This document shows positions 18,900 to 28,103 of a DNA stretch of 64,000 nt, piece after piece. The DNA comes from Duganella aceris (GTDB taxonomy: Bacteria > Pseudomonadota > Gammaproteobacteria > Burkholderiales > Burkholderiaceae_D). A program made the position numbers and the translations under genes. The stretch lies in assembly GCF_011090165.1 (NCBI RefSeq), contig NZ_JAADJT010000016.1, positions 51,620 to 115,619 on the forward strand, in the 5' to 3' direction. The number at the start of each line of letters is the position of its first letter. Position 1 is the stretch's first letter. Under the pieces are notes generated by a model that did no database searches, was not told the origin of the DNA, and saw nothing but the letters and a program-made list of their open reading frames with translations.

Positions 18900-18908
18900 T
18901 GCTATACT
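18900..18908 (+). promoter_or_regulatory. Extended -10 promoter candidate (TGCTATACT)
   Basis: TG-N-TATACT is a good extended -10 element, 92 bp upstream of the PEP-CTERM gene at 19001. No convincing -35 is seen. Confidence 0.4.
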
Positions 18909-19000
18909 ATTTCTTAAATGAAATAATAATTCTCCAAATACAATTCCCTGTTTTAATTTTCAGGCCCAATCCATGCCTGAGCCATGTATTCACTCACGCC

Positions 19001-19579
19001 ATGAAAACTAAAACCCTGCCCTACCTTCTTGCTTCGATCACCCTGCTCGGCACTTCGCTGACCGCCGTCGCGGGCAACGAACTTGCCTGCCAGCAGTCAC
19101 CGCAGAAACAGTCGGCGACCGCGCCAGCCGATACCGCCCAGCGCCACCGGCTCGTGCGCGACATGTGCCAGCTCAACGACGCCGAGCCCGCCGACGAAGA
19201 GAGTGAACAGGCGTCCGCAAGCGCGCCGCACGATAGCGCGAAGCGCGTCGATGCGTTGATCTTTGCCAGCCTGACGGCCAGCGAGGGGGATGATGGCGTG
19301 CGCTTCGATTACCTGCAGGCATCGCAGCCGATGCCACGCCGGGCCGGGCTATTGTTGCCGGAGCACGGGGAGGATTCGCAGAATACGGATTGGCTGGGCC
19401 AGCCAAGCGCGCTGGCGCCGGAAGCACGCGAACACGACACCGCGCCGGCAGTGCCGGAGCCGACCAGCTATGCGATGCTGCTGGCGGGCCTGGCGCTGAT
19501 GATCGTCCTTGGCCGCAAGGCACGCGCGCCGGCGCCGGCGGAAACCCGCGCCCGCATCGGGACGCTTCAGCGGCGGTAA
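19001..19579 (+). CDS. Small acidic PEP-CTERM protein
   Basis: A 192-residue protein. The signal peptide (MKTKTLPYLLASITLLGTSLTAVAG) is followed by a polar, acidic, low-complexity stretch (NDAEPADEESEQASASAPHDS) with no recognisable fold, then AVPEPTSYAMLLAGLALMIVL and RKARAPAPAETRARIG as sorting tail. The tail is longer after the membrane segment than usual. The frame is open from 18899, but only the ATG at 19001 gives a signal peptide. The 3' end overlaps the convergent TIGR03790 gene by 13 bp. Function unknown. Confidence 0.8.
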   Translation: MKTKTLPYLLASITLLGTSLTAVAGNELACQQSPQKQSATAPADTAQRHRLVRDMCQLNDAEPADEESEQASASAPHDSAKRVDALIFASLTASEGDDGVRFDYLQASQPMPRRAGLLLPEHGEDSQNTDWLGQPSALAPEAREHDTAPAVPEPTSYAMLLAGLALMIVLGRKARAPAPAETRARIGTLQRR

Positions 19580-20592
19580 GGCGCTGCCAGCGGTTCGCCG
19601 ACGAATACACCTTGCGCCGGCCACGCCACGCTGCGCCAATACGCCTCGATGGCGGTGGCGCCTTCCAGATAGTGCTTGAGCAACACCGACGGCTGGGGGA
19701 ATTTTTGCCAGTAGTTGCAGGGTTCGGTGACCGTGCCGTACGTGGCGGTGGCGCCCGCCTCCAGCCAGCGCAGGCTGCTCATCTGTCCGTTGCCCAACAA
19801 GTCGCCGCCGTAGGAGGTCAGATGGTCGGCCAGGGCGCCGGGCAGGAATTGCAGCGTGTCCAATTTGTCCACCTTCGCCATCCCGGTTTGGTAAACCATG
19901 ATGTCCTTGCGGTCCTCGATATAGTCGGCCGACAGGCGCTGGATGGTCAGTTTACGCGAAGGAATCTGCCCGGCGCGCGGAAAGAACGCGGCGCGGCTGT
20001 TGCGCGCGGCCTGGCTGGTGCTCAGATAATAGGCCGAGGCGGCGGGCGTTGAAAAACCGCTCACCTTGCCGCGCTCGATCAATGCCTTGGCTCCCTCCAC
20101 CGACTCGGTCGGCATCAGCATCGACAAGCGCATGCCATGGGCGGCGAACGGCAGCCGCGTGGCGGCGTTGAAATAGGGATTGGGCTTGCTCGGTCCGCAA
20201 GGCTTGGCGCACACCTCGGCGTCGAAGCCCATGGTGTACGCCGACGTGATGGAGTTGCAGTCGACCGCGTACGGCGCCGTCCAGACCATCAGTACCGCCT
20301 GCACGCGCGGCCCCAGCTTGGCGTCGATTTGCGCCTTCAATTCGTGGAAGCGTTCGGGATCGAGCTTGCGCGGCCGGCCGGCAATCCGCACGTGGACCAC
20401 GTTGTCGGCCGGGATGCCGCGCGCCTTGCGATACAGCTCGCCGATCTCGACGCTGTTGGGCTCGTCGTCATTGATGACCAGTCCCAACTGCGCCGGCAGC
20501 AAACCGCTCGCCGCCGGAACGAATTGCGCATGCGCCGCCGCCTGCCACAGCAGCGCGGCCGCCAACAGGAAGCGAAGCAGCGGCCTACGCAT
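19567..20592 (-). CDS. TIGR03790-like exported protein of unknown function
   Basis: A 341-residue protein with a signal peptide (LLRFLLAAALLWQAAAHA). Motifs LGLVINDDEPNSVEIGELYRKARGIP, VWTAPYAVDCNSITSAYTMGFD, MLMPTESVEGAKALIERG and EPCNYWQKFPQPSVLLKHYLEGATAIEAYW match a family known as TIGR03790, found mainly in PEP-CTERM/exopolysaccharide bacteria. Its biochemical role is not established. The conserved cysteines and the Asp/Asn residues could be catalytic, but this is speculation. It is co-translated with manC (ATGA overlap), so it probably acts in the polymer pathway outside the cytoplasm. Confidence 0.75.
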   Translation of the reverse strand: MRRPLLRFLLAAALLWQAAAHAQFVPAASGLLPAQLGLVINDDEPNSVEIGELYRKARGIPADNVVHVRIAGRPRKLDPERFHELKAQIDAKLGPRVQAVLMVWTAPYAVDCNSITSAYTMGFDAEVCAKPCGPSKPNPYFNAATRLPFAAHGMRLSMLMPTESVEGAKALIERGKVSGFSTPAASAYYLSTSQAARNSRAAFFPRAGQIPSRKLTIQRLSADYIEDRKDIMVYQTGMAKVDKLDTLQFLPGALADHLTSYGGDLLGNGQMSSLRWLEAGATATYGTVTEPCNYWQKFPQPSVLLKHYLEGATAIEAYWRSVAWPAQGVFVGEPLAAPYRR

Positions 20593-22010
20593 CAGGCACG
20601 CTGATACACATCCTCGAAGCGCACGATGTCGTCTTCGCCGAGGTAGCTGCCGGACTGAACCTCGATCAGGTGCAGCGGCAGTTTGCCCGGGTTTTCCAGG
20701 CGGTGGCTCATGCCGATCGGGATGTAGGTCGATTCGTTCTCGGTCAGCAGTTGTACCGAGTCGCCGCAGGTGACGCGGGCGGTGCCGCTGACCACGATCC
20801 AGTGTTCGGCGCGGTGGTGGTGCATCTGCAACGACAGCTTGCCGCCCGGGTTGACCGTGATGCGCTTGACCTGGAAACGATCGCCGATGTCGATGCCTTC
20901 ATAGCAGCCCCACGGACGATATACCCTGGTGTGCTGCAAATGCTCGGTGCGATCCTTGCCCTTCAAGTGGTCGACGATTTGCTTGACGCGCTGGACCTGA
21001 TCCTTGTGCGCGACCAGCACGGCATCCTTGGTTTCCACCACCACCAGATCCTTGACGCCGACCAGCGCGACAATCCGGCTCTCCGCACGCACCAGCGAAC
21101 CGCTGACGTCGTCCAGGTAGACATCGCCGCGCACGGCGTTGCCGTTGGCGTCGCGCGCCTGCACCTGATGCAACGCCGACCACGAGCCGACATCGCTCCA
21201 GCCGATGTCCGCCGGCACCACCACCGCGTGACTGGTGCGCTCCATCACCGCGTAGTCGATGGAATCCGACGGCGAACTGGTGAACGCGGCCTCATCCAGG
21301 CGGAAAAAGTCCAGATCCTTGCTGTCGGCACGTACCGCCGCCTCGCAGGCGCTGGCGATGGCCGGCTTGAATTCGGCCAGCTCTTCCAGGTAGCTCCGCG
21401 CGCGGAACAGGAACATGCCGCTGTTCCAATAATAATTACCGGCCGAGACAAAGCTCTCGGCGGTTTCGAGATCCGGTTTTTCGACAAAGCGGTCGACCTG
21501 GTAGCCGTGTTCGGCCCCAGCCACCGCCGGGCCGCTCTTGATATAGCCGTAGCCGGTTTCCGGACCGGTCGGCACGATGCCGAACGTGGCCAGCGCGCCG
21601 TCGGCGGCCAGCACGGCCGCCTGACCGACGGCGGCGTGGAAGGCGGCGAGATCGTCGATCACGTGATCGGCCGGCAGCACCAGCATCATGGCTTCGGGAT
21701 CGATGGCTTTCAGGAAGTACGCGGCCACGGCCACGGCCGGCGCGGTGTTGCGGCCCAGTGGTTCGAGCAGGATCGCCAGCGGCGTGACGCCGATCTCGCG
21801 CAACTGCTCGGCCACCAGGAAGCGGTGCTCGTTACCGCAAACCACCAGCGGCGCCTGAACCTCCGGCTGGCCCGCCATGCGCAGCACAGTTTCCTGCAAC
21901 ATGGTCCGATCCGACACCAGGGGCAGCAACTGCTTCGGCATCGCCGCGCGCGACAACGGCCACAAACGGGTGCCGGCGCCGCCGGACAGGATCACGGGAT
22001 AAATTTTCAT
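20592..22010 (-). CDS. manC: Mannose-1-phosphate guanylyltransferase / mannose-6-phosphate isomerase
   Basis: A 472-residue bifunctional enzyme. The N-terminal nucleotidyltransferase begins MKIYPVILSGGAGTRLWPLSR with PKQLLPL and LLEPLGRNTAPAVAVAA and FVEKPD. The C-terminal cupin isomerase domain (from about 320) has RPWGCYEGIDIGDRFQVKRI and the metal-binding LQMHHHRAEHWIVVSG. It makes GDP-mannose from mannose-6-phosphate together with a phosphomannomutase, which is not in the window. The start at 22010 is the family start; the 43 codons before it overlap the neighbouring gene and are shadow. Product feeds the exopolysaccharide. Confidence 0.95.
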   Translation of the reverse strand: MKIYPVILSGGAGTRLWPLSRAAMPKQLLPLVSDRTMLQETVLRMAGQPEVQAPLVVCGNEHRFLVAEQLREIGVTPLAILLEPLGRNTAPAVAVAAYFLKAIDPEAMMLVLPADHVIDDLAAFHAAVGQAAVLAADGALATFGIVPTGPETGYGYIKSGPAVAGAEHGYQVDRFVEKPDLETAESFVSAGNYYWNSGMFLFRARSYLEELAEFKPAIASACEAAVRADSKDLDFFRLDEAAFTSSPSDSIDYAVMERTSHAVVVPADIGWSDVGSWSALHQVQARDANGNAVRGDVYLDDVSGSLVRAESRIVALVGVKDLVVVETKDAVLVAHKDQVQRVKQIVDHLKGKDRTEHLQHTRVYRPWGCYEGIDIGDRFQVKRITVNPGGKLSLQMHHHRAEHWIVVSGTARVTCGDSVQLLTENESTYIPIGMSHRLENPGKLPLHLIEVQSGSYLGEDDIVRFEDVYQRA

Positions 22011-22032
22011 ACAACATTCTTTCTTTTTTATT

Positions 22033-23166
22033 TTATGTTTCAGTTTCCGAACGGCGACGGTTGCGGCGATCACGCGCGTTATTCCACTCATCCGGATTAT
22101 ATTCGGAGACGTGCCGCATCTCGCCGGCGCGGTTGACACTGTAATCCTTGAAGACGATCATTTCCTCCAGCCTTACATTATGTAACACCCTGGTGTATTC
22201 GAACAGCACGCTGCGCACAATGCTTGCGTTTCCGCAAACGTGACTGCCGTGGCCGATCCAGGTCGGGCCGATGATGGTGCTGCCCGCTTCGATCTTGCAA
22301 CCCGAGCCGATGTACACCGGCCCCTCGATGGTCGTACCCTCCCAGTCGATACTGGTGTTCAGGCCGGACCAGATGCCGTCGGCCAGCTGGATGCCGGGCA
22401 CGTCCATGTGTGCCACTTCGCCCATCATCACGCTTTGCGACACTTCCCAATAATCCTTGACGCTGCCGATATCGATCCAGCTGAAGGTGCGGTTCTGCGC
22501 GAAAAACGGCAGCCCCTTTTCCACCAGCAGCGGGAACAGGTCGGAACCGATGTCGAACTGGACCCCATTGGGAATCAAGTCCAGCACTTCCGGCTCGAAG
22601 ATGTAGATGCCGGTGCTGACGAAGTTCGACAGCGCCTCCTCGACCTTGGGTTTTTCCTGGAAGGCGGTGATGCGGCCTTCCTTGTCGCTGACCACCACGC
22701 CATAGCTCTCGACCTTGTCACGCGGCACTTCGCGGCAGATCACGCTGGCCAGCGCGCCCTTGCGGCGGTGCTCGAACAGCGCCGACTTGATGTCCAGGTT
22801 GATCACGGCGTCGCCGCACAGCACGATGGTGGTGTCGTCGAAGAAACCGCCGAATTCCTGGATCTTCTTCATGCCGCCCGCCGAACCCAGCGGTTGCGGC
22901 ACCACTTCGCCGTCATCCTTGGTGTAGCCCTCGAACGAATAGCCGATCTGCACGCCGTACTGGTGGCCTTCGCCGAAATAGTCCTCGATCTTTTCATGCA
23001 GATAGCTGACGTTGCACATGATCTCCTTGACCCCGTATTTGGCCAAATGCTCGATCAGGTAGGCCATCACCGGCTTGCCCAGGATGGGAATCATGGGCTT
23101 CGGCAGATCGTAGGTCAGTGGACGTACCCGGGTGCCCTTACCTGCGGCCAATATCATCGCTTTCAT
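22033..23166 (-). CDS. NDP-sugar pyrophosphorylase with left-handed beta-helix domain
   Basis: A 377-residue enzyme. The Rossmann-type nucleotidyltransferase (1-235) has MKAMILAAGKGTRVRPLTYDLPKPMIPI, LCGDAVINLD, the catalytic-lysine motif FQEKPK and WIDIGSVKDYWE. A hexapeptide-repeat left-handed beta helix follows (about 255-345: VYIGSGCKIEAGSTIIGPTWIG). The type resembles mannose-1-phosphate guanylyltransferases and glucose-1-phosphate thymidylyltransferase-like proteins; the base and sugar cannot be fixed from sequence alone. It sits between manC and a glycosyltransferase in the same direction. The basic C-terminal tail (NARDRRNRRRSETET) is unusual. Confidence 0.8.
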   Translation of the reverse strand: MKAMILAAGKGTRVRPLTYDLPKPMIPILGKPVMAYLIEHLAKYGVKEIMCNVSYLHEKIEDYFGEGHQYGVQIGYSFEGYTKDDGEVVPQPLGSAGGMKKIQEFGGFFDDTTIVLCGDAVINLDIKSALFEHRRKGALASVICREVPRDKVESYGVVVSDKEGRITAFQEKPKVEEALSNFVSTGIYIFEPEVLDLIPNGVQFDIGSDLFPLLVEKGLPFFAQNRTFSWIDIGSVKDYWEVSQSVMMGEVAHMDVPGIQLADGIWSGLNTSIDWEGTTIEGPVYIGSGCKIEAGSTIIGPTWIGHGSHVCGNASIVRSVLFEYTRVLHNVRLEEMIVFKDYSVNRAGEMRHVSEYNPDEWNNARDRRNRRRSETET

Positions 23167-23170
23167 CGTA

Positions 23171-24277
23171 TCAAACCCTTTCAGTGTGAACGGACACCGC
23201 CGGTGCCAGCACGGTGTCGTAAAGCGCTGCGATTTCGCGGTTCATGCGCGCAGCGTCAAAAAATGTCTCAAACCGGGCCCGGCCGGCCTGACCCATGGCG
23301 GCGATGCGCTCCGGGGTCAGTTTGGCCAAGGCCTCGACCAAGGCCGGTACCGAATTGGCTTCCACCAGATAGCCGTTGACGCCGTCGCGCACCAACTCCG
23401 GCAAGCCGCCGACACCGGTCGCCACCACCGCCCGCCCGGCGCGCATCGCTTCCAGCGCGGACAGGCCGAAGCCTTCCCAGCGCGACGGCATGACGAACAC
23501 GTCGCAGGAATGCAGATAGGCTTGCACCTGATCGCGCGCCAACCAGCCGGTCTGCACCACGCTGGGCAGGTCGGCGGTCAATTCGAAATCGCCCGCCGAG
23601 GCGTCGCCGATGGCGATCGCGGCGTATTCCGGCCCCAACTCGGACATGGCGCCGTATAACAGATCGATGCCCTTTTGATAATCGAAGCGGCCGGCGAACA
23701 AAATCCGCAGCTTGCTGGCGGGCCAGCTGACTGCCGGACCCGGCGTCGCCGGCTGGTCGCGGATGCCGTTGCGCACCGTGACCAACTTATCGCGCGGCAA
23801 GCCGCGCGCCACGGCGCTGGCGTGGTCGTGTTCGGAGATGCAGATGATGCGTTCGCAGCGCCAGGCCAGCAGGCGTTCCGCCGCCGCCATCAGCGCGCAC
23901 TTCCATCCCGCCGCCTGGCGGTCGAACGACCAGCCGTGGGCGCAATAGATCAGCGGCGGGCGGCCGCCCGGCCAGGCCATGGTGCGCAGCGCGACCCCGG
24001 CGAAAGTGCCGTGGACATGCACCAGATCGAAACTACGACGGCTTAACAGCTGTTTCAGAAAGCGCTGAAGCGCGCGCAGATTGGCCAGCCGGCCGCCGTC
24101 GGGAAACGCGACGATCTCGACCCCGGCGGCCTGGGTCAGGCTGCCGACCTGGCTGGCCGGCACCAGCAGACACAGCTTGTCGGCGCCATAGCGGCGCACC
24201 TGGTCGCTCAACAGCTCATCGATATAGGAGGCGGTGCCGCCCTTCAGCACCTCGGCCACATGGAGTACGGTAGTCAT
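23171..24277 (-). CDS. Glycosyltransferase family 4
   Basis: A 368-residue GT-B enzyme. The N-terminal acceptor domain starts MTTVLHVAEVLKGGTASYIDELL; the C-terminal donor domain has ILFAGRFDYQKGIDLLYGAM and the diagnostic FVMPSRWEGFGLSALEAMRAGRAVVATGVGGLPELV, with E-x7-E (EGFGLSALE). It should transfer one sugar from a nucleotide donor (GDP-Man and UDP-GlcA are made nearby) to a lipid-linked repeat unit in the cytoplasm. It lies 4 bp after the pyrophosphorylase stop-distal end of the epimerase and is in the same operon. Specificity unknown. Confidence 0.88.
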   Translation of the reverse strand: MTTVLHVAEVLKGGTASYIDELLSDQVRRYGADKLCLLVPASQVGSLTQAAGVEIVAFPDGGRLANLRALQRFLKQLLSRRSFDLVHVHGTFAGVALRTMAWPGGRPPLIYCAHGWSFDRQAAGWKCALMAAAERLLAWRCERIICISEHDHASAVARGLPRDKLVTVRNGIRDQPATPGPAVSWPASKLRILFAGRFDYQKGIDLLYGAMSELGPEYAAIAIGDASAGDFELTADLPSVVQTGWLARDQVQAYLHSCDVFVMPSRWEGFGLSALEAMRAGRAVVATGVGGLPELVRDGVNGYLVEANSVPALVEALAKLTPERIAAMGQAGRARFETFFDAARMNREIAALYDTVLAPAVSVHTERV

Positions 24278-24286
24278 GCGTCCGGC

Positions 24287-25255
24287 CTAGGCGAAGTCCT
24301 GAGGGTTGCGCTCGGCCCAATGTTTCAGGGAGTTGGCGAAGGTGTACTTGAAATCGAAGCCCATCTTCTGCAGCGTGCCGGGAATGATGTGGGTGGAATT
24401 GCCGGCCTTGCGCACCCGTACCGGGTGGATCGGGTTGCGCGATCCGAGCAGCAACTGCACCGCCGTCGCCGCCGGCACCAGCAAACCGGTCGGCAGGCTG
24501 ATGGTGCGCGCCTTGATGCCGCAGAATTTCTTGACCTCGTCGGCGATCTCGCCCAGTTGCTGGGTCGGCGTTTCGACGTAGTTGTAGCAGACAAACTGGC
24601 GACCGGAGGCGATGACGAAATCGATGCTGTCGAGCAGGCCGTAGATATAGGCGTAGGATTTGTAGATATTGGTCGAGCCGGGGAACACGAAGTAACCCTT
24701 CTGGATCGCCTTGATCATGCGGCCGATGTTGCCCGGATCGGCGGGGCCATAAACCACGCCGGGACGGACGATGATCAGGCGGCGCGCGGCGTCGCCGGCC
24801 TGCCAGATCTTGTGGATCAGTTCGGCCGGGAACTTGGAGCCGCCGTAAGGGCTGATCGGCACGATCGGCGCGTCCTCGTCGGTCGGGCCCTTGGTCGGGC
24901 CGTAGACGCTGATGCTGCTGGTGAAATAGATGTTCTGGCACGCGATCGCCTGCGCGTAATTGCACACGTTGCTCGCGCCCATGATGTTGGTGTCGAAATA
25001 TTCGTGCGCTTCGTGGCCCGGCTCGCGGTGCACGGCGGCGAAGTTGAAGATCCAGTCCACCGGACCGTCGGCCAGGTCGGCCGGGATCGGCTGGCGCACG
25101 TCGATCTGGGCGAACTTGATACCGGGCTGGCCGGCCAGCGGCGACGGCCGGATGTCGGCCAGGATCACTTCATCGGCCTGGCCGGTTTCCAGCCAGCGGC
25201 GCGCCACGAACGTGCCGATAAAGCCGGCACCACCGAAAATCACGATACGTTTCAT
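24287..25255 (-). CDS. NAD-dependent epimerase/dehydratase (extended SDR)
   Basis: A 322-residue extended SDR. NAD-binding GGAGFIGT is at residues 8-15, with FNFAAVHREPGHEA, catalytic TSSISVYG (Ser/Thr) and YGGSK (YxxxK). The C-terminal part is a substrate-binding domain. It resembles nucleotide-sugar 4-epimerases or dehydratases, but the residue context HREPGHEAHEYFDTN is closer to a less characterised EPS subgroup. The substrate cannot be decided. An AGGAG lies 6 bp upstream of the start. Confidence 0.8.
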   Translation of the reverse strand: MKRIVIFGGAGFIGTFVARRWLETGQADEVILADIRPSPLAGQPGIKFAQIDVRQPIPADLADGPVDWIFNFAAVHREPGHEAHEYFDTNIMGASNVCNYAQAIACQNIYFTSSISVYGPTKGPTDEDAPIVPISPYGGSKFPAELIHKIWQAGDAARRLIIVRPGVVYGPADPGNIGRMIKAIQKGYFVFPGSTNIYKSYAYIYGLLDSIDFVIASGRQFVCYNYVETPTQQLGEIADEVKKFCGIKARTISLPTGLLVPAATAVQLLLGSRNPIHPVRVRKAGNSTHIIPGTLQKMGFDFKYTFANSLKHWAERNPQDFA

Positions 25256-25295
25256 TCTTACTCCTGAATTGTTGAGGTCGTCCGGCCGGGCCGGC

Positions 25296-26618
25296 TCAGC
25301 GGCGGCCGATGGCGAAATATTCCAGGCCGTGCTCGCGCACTTGCGAGGGCGTGTACAAATTGCGGCCGTCGAAGATCACCGGCTGGCGCAGCGCCGCCTT
25401 GATCTGCTCGAAATTCGGCACGCGGAATTCCTTCCATTCGGTGACGATCACCAGCGCGTCGGCCTCGGCCAGCGCCGCGATCGGCGCGGTCGCGTAGCGC
25501 AGCCGCGGGTCGTCGCCGAAAATGCGGCGCGACTCGGTCATCGCCACCGGATCGTAGGCGGTCACCGTGGCGCCCATCTGCCACAATCCCTCGATCACCA
25601 CCCGGCTCGACGCCGCCCGCATGTCGTCGGTGTTCGGCTTGAACGCCAGGCCCCATAGCGCGAAATGCATGCCGCGCAGGTCGTCGCCGTAGCGGGCGCG
25701 GATCTTGTGCAGCAGCAGGTGCTTCTGTTCGTCGTTGGCTTGCTCGACCGCGTTCAGCACCCGCACCGGCGAGCTGTTTTCCTCTGCGGTGCGGATCAGC
25801 GCCTGCACGTCTTTCGGGAAACACGAGCCGCCGTAGCCGCAGCCCGGATACAGGAAGTGGAAACCGATGCGCGGATCGGAACCGATGCCGACCCGGATCT
25901 GTTCGATGTCGGCGCCCAGCTTGTCGGCCAGATTGGCCAGTTCGTTCATGAACGAGATGCGTGTCGCCAGCATGGCGTTGGCGGCGTACTTGGTCAGCTC
26001 GGCCGAGCGCACGTCCATCACGATCACGCGGTCGTGGTTGCGGATGAAGGGCGCGTACAGCTCGCGCATCAGGCGGATCGCGCGCTCGTCCTCGGCGCCG
26101 ATCACCACCCGGTCCGGCCGCAGGAAGTCATCGACCGCCGCGCCCTCTTTCAGGAATTCCGGATTCGACACCACCGAGTACGGCAGCTCGACGCCGCGCG
26201 CCGCCAGCTCCTCGAGGATCACCGCGCGCACCTTGTCGGCGGTGCCCACCGGCACCGTGGACTTGTCGATCACCACCTTGTAGTCGGTCATGTGGCGGCC
26301 GATGTTGCGCGCCGCCGCCAGCACGTATTTGAGGTCGGCAGAGCCGTCCTCGTCCGGCGGCGTGCCCACCGCGATGAATTGCAGCTGGCCGAAGGCCACG
26401 CTGTCTTCGATACTGGTGGTGAAACTCAGGCGGCCGGCGGCCACGTTGCGACGCACCATTTCCAGCAGACCCGGTTCATGGATCGGGATGCCGCCCTGGT
26501 TCAGCGTATCGATTTTCGCCGCGTCCAGGTCCAGACACAGCACCTCGTTGCCCATTTCCGCCAGACATGTGCCGCTGACCAAGCCCACGTACCCCGTACC
26601 GATGACCGTAATCTTCAT
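25296..26618 (-). CDS. ugd: UDP-glucose 6-dehydrogenase, copy 1
   Basis: A 440-residue enzyme: NAD-binding GTGYVGLVSGTCLAEMG (residues 7-23), substrate loop and catalytic cysteine motif YPGCGYGGSCFPKDV near residue 255-270, and the C-terminal UDP-binding domain (VTEWKEFRVPNFEQIK). It oxidises UDP-glucose twice to UDP-glucuronate, a typical acidic-polysaccharide donor. The protein differs from copy 2 (28104-29426) by a single residue, Asp versus Glu in KEGAAVDDF. Its own promoter region is also related to that of copy 2. Downstream are the epimerase, a glycosyltransferase and manC. Confidence 0.97.
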   Translation of the reverse strand: MKITVIGTGYVGLVSGTCLAEMGNEVLCLDLDAAKIDTLNQGGIPIHEPGLLEMVRRNVAAGRLSFTTSIEDSVAFGQLQFIAVGTPPDEDGSADLKYVLAAARNIGRHMTDYKVVIDKSTVPVGTADKVRAVILEELAARGVELPYSVVSNPEFLKEGAAVDDFLRPDRVVIGAEDERAIRLMRELYAPFIRNHDRVIVMDVRSAELTKYAANAMLATRISFMNELANLADKLGADIEQIRVGIGSDPRIGFHFLYPGCGYGGSCFPKDVQALIRTAEENSSPVRVLNAVEQANDEQKHLLLHKIRARYGDDLRGMHFALWGLAFKPNTDDMRAASSRVVIEGLWQMGATVTAYDPVAMTESRRIFGDDPRLRYATAPIAALAEADALVIVTEWKEFRVPNFEQIKAALRQPVIFDGRNLYTPSQVREHGLEYFAIGRR

Positions 26619-26951
26619 TTTTTCTCTATGACCAGTGGATTAATGCATACCCGACGACTTGACCGCCGAATCCCGCCGCTGCATGGCGCCTCGTTGGACG
26701 CCGCGTCTCCACCCGCCATACGGGATGCCGATACCGGTCTTTTCCCGTCAGCCTCAATGCTGGACGCAGCAGCTATTCCGCATGTGCCGTGTCCAGCGTT
26801 CGCTCTGCAAGCCACTGCACTGTAATCGAAAACCTGATTGTTTGACAATCAAAAAGGAATCGTGCGCAACATTTTACTGAAACAACAAGTATTACCGATC
26901 AAGCAGATGCGGCGCTGCTCCGCAGTGCAATAATTACGGCGCGAAAAATCG
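26619..26951 (-). promoter_or_regulatory. Intergenic region with ugd copy-1 promoter
   Basis: A 333-bp gap. The candidate sigma-70 promoter on the minus strand is TTGTCA (26843-26848), a 17-bp spacer and TTACAG (26820-26825); the same pair is conserved upstream of copy 2. GATTGT-TTG-ACAATC (26836-26850) is a perfect inverted repeat overlapping the -35. The middle of the gap differs from that of copy 2, and no gene is supported. Confidence 0.5.
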
Positions 26952-28061
26952 TTATGCCGCCTGCTGCAAGGCGTGGCGCGAACCGATGCCGCACTCGGCC
27001 AGCACTTCGCGCGCCACCTTGTCCCAACGACACTCGGCGGCCCGCTTCAGACCACGGGCAATCATCTGCTCGCGCAACGCGGGGTCGCCCGCCAGCCTGA
27101 GCATCGCATCCTTCAGCGCGACCGGGTCATGCGGGTCGAAATACAGGCCGACGTCGCCGCACACTTCGGGAATCGACGCCGCATCGGCCACCAGCACCGG
27201 ACAGCCGCAAGCCATCGCCTCGACCGGCGGCAAACCATAGCCCTCGTACAGCGACGGGAAGACGAAGCCGAGCGCGCCACTATATAAAGTACGCAATTCG
27301 GCGTCGCTGATATAGCCGAGCCAGTGCCCGCGTTCGCTATCGACCTGGCCGGCCATGCCGAACACGCGCGGGTTGGCCCCGCCGGCGATGGCGATGTCGA
27401 ACGGTGGCGGATCCATCAGCGCCAGCGCCTCCAGGATCAGGCGGAAATTCTTGTTGGCAGCCATGCTGCTGACCGCCAGCAGATACGGCCGCTTGCCCAG
27501 CTTGAAGCGCTCCAGCGCGGTCGGATCCAGCGGCGTGCGCAGGATGTGCTCGACGCCGACGCTGACCACGCCGGTCTTCGCCAGCGGAATCGAATACACC
27601 TCCTCCAGCTCGCGCCGCGAGAACTCGGACACCGTCACCACGCGCCGCGAGTTACGTCCCAGCAGCGGCATCAGGATCCGGTACCACCAGCGGAACGAGC
27701 GGCTGAAGCCTTTCGGCAGGCGTTCGGTGCCGGCATCGTGGATCACCACCACATGCTCGCGGCGGAAGGCCGGGCCGGTATTGCACATGCTCAGCAGCAG
27801 TGCGCCGTCGGGCACCGCGCGCGCCAGATCCAGTTGCTCCCACATCGCGCCCTGGCGCGTGCCCACGGTCTTGATCGCGACCCGTTGATAGCTCTGGTCG
27901 ACCACCTTGCCCGGAGGCACCAGCACCGTCAGGCGCAAGCCTTCGACCAGCGGATCGCCGGCCACCAGCATGGCGTCGATGGCGGCGACCACCTCGCGCG
28001 CGAAACGATCGACCCCGGTCATCCTGCGCGTCAGGAAACGTCCGTTTACATACATGTCCAT
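26952..28061 (-). CDS. Glycosyltransferase family 4
   Basis: A 369-residue GT-B enzyme: MDMYVNGRFLTRRMTGVDRFAREVV N-terminus, donor domain with PYLLAVSSMAANKNFRLILEAL and FVFPSLYEGYGLPPVEAMACGCPVLVADAASIPEV (E-x7-E present). It is of the type that adds a sugar to a lipid-linked oligosaccharide. The ATG at 28061 is preferred over a GTG two codons earlier because AGGAG is 10 bp upstream of it and only 4 bp from the GTG. It sits alone between two nearly identical ugd copies, so the segment could be gained or lost by recombination. Confidence 0.87.
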   Translation of the reverse strand: MDMYVNGRFLTRRMTGVDRFAREVVAAIDAMLVAGDPLVEGLRLTVLVPPGKVVDQSYQRVAIKTVGTRQGAMWEQLDLARAVPDGALLLSMCNTGPAFRREHVVVIHDAGTERLPKGFSRSFRWWYRILMPLLGRNSRRVVTVSEFSRRELEEVYSIPLAKTGVVSVGVEHILRTPLDPTALERFKLGKRPYLLAVSSMAANKNFRLILEALALMDPPPFDIAIAGGANPRVFGMAGQVDSERGHWLGYISDAELRTLYSGALGFVFPSLYEGYGLPPVEAMACGCPVLVADAASIPEVCGDVGLYFDPHDPVALKDAMLRLAGDPALREQMIARGLKRAAECRWDKVAREVLAECGIGSRHALQQAA

Positions 28062-28103
28062 AGCCACACCACTCCTGTTCGATATCGGTATTGTGCGGCC
28101 GGC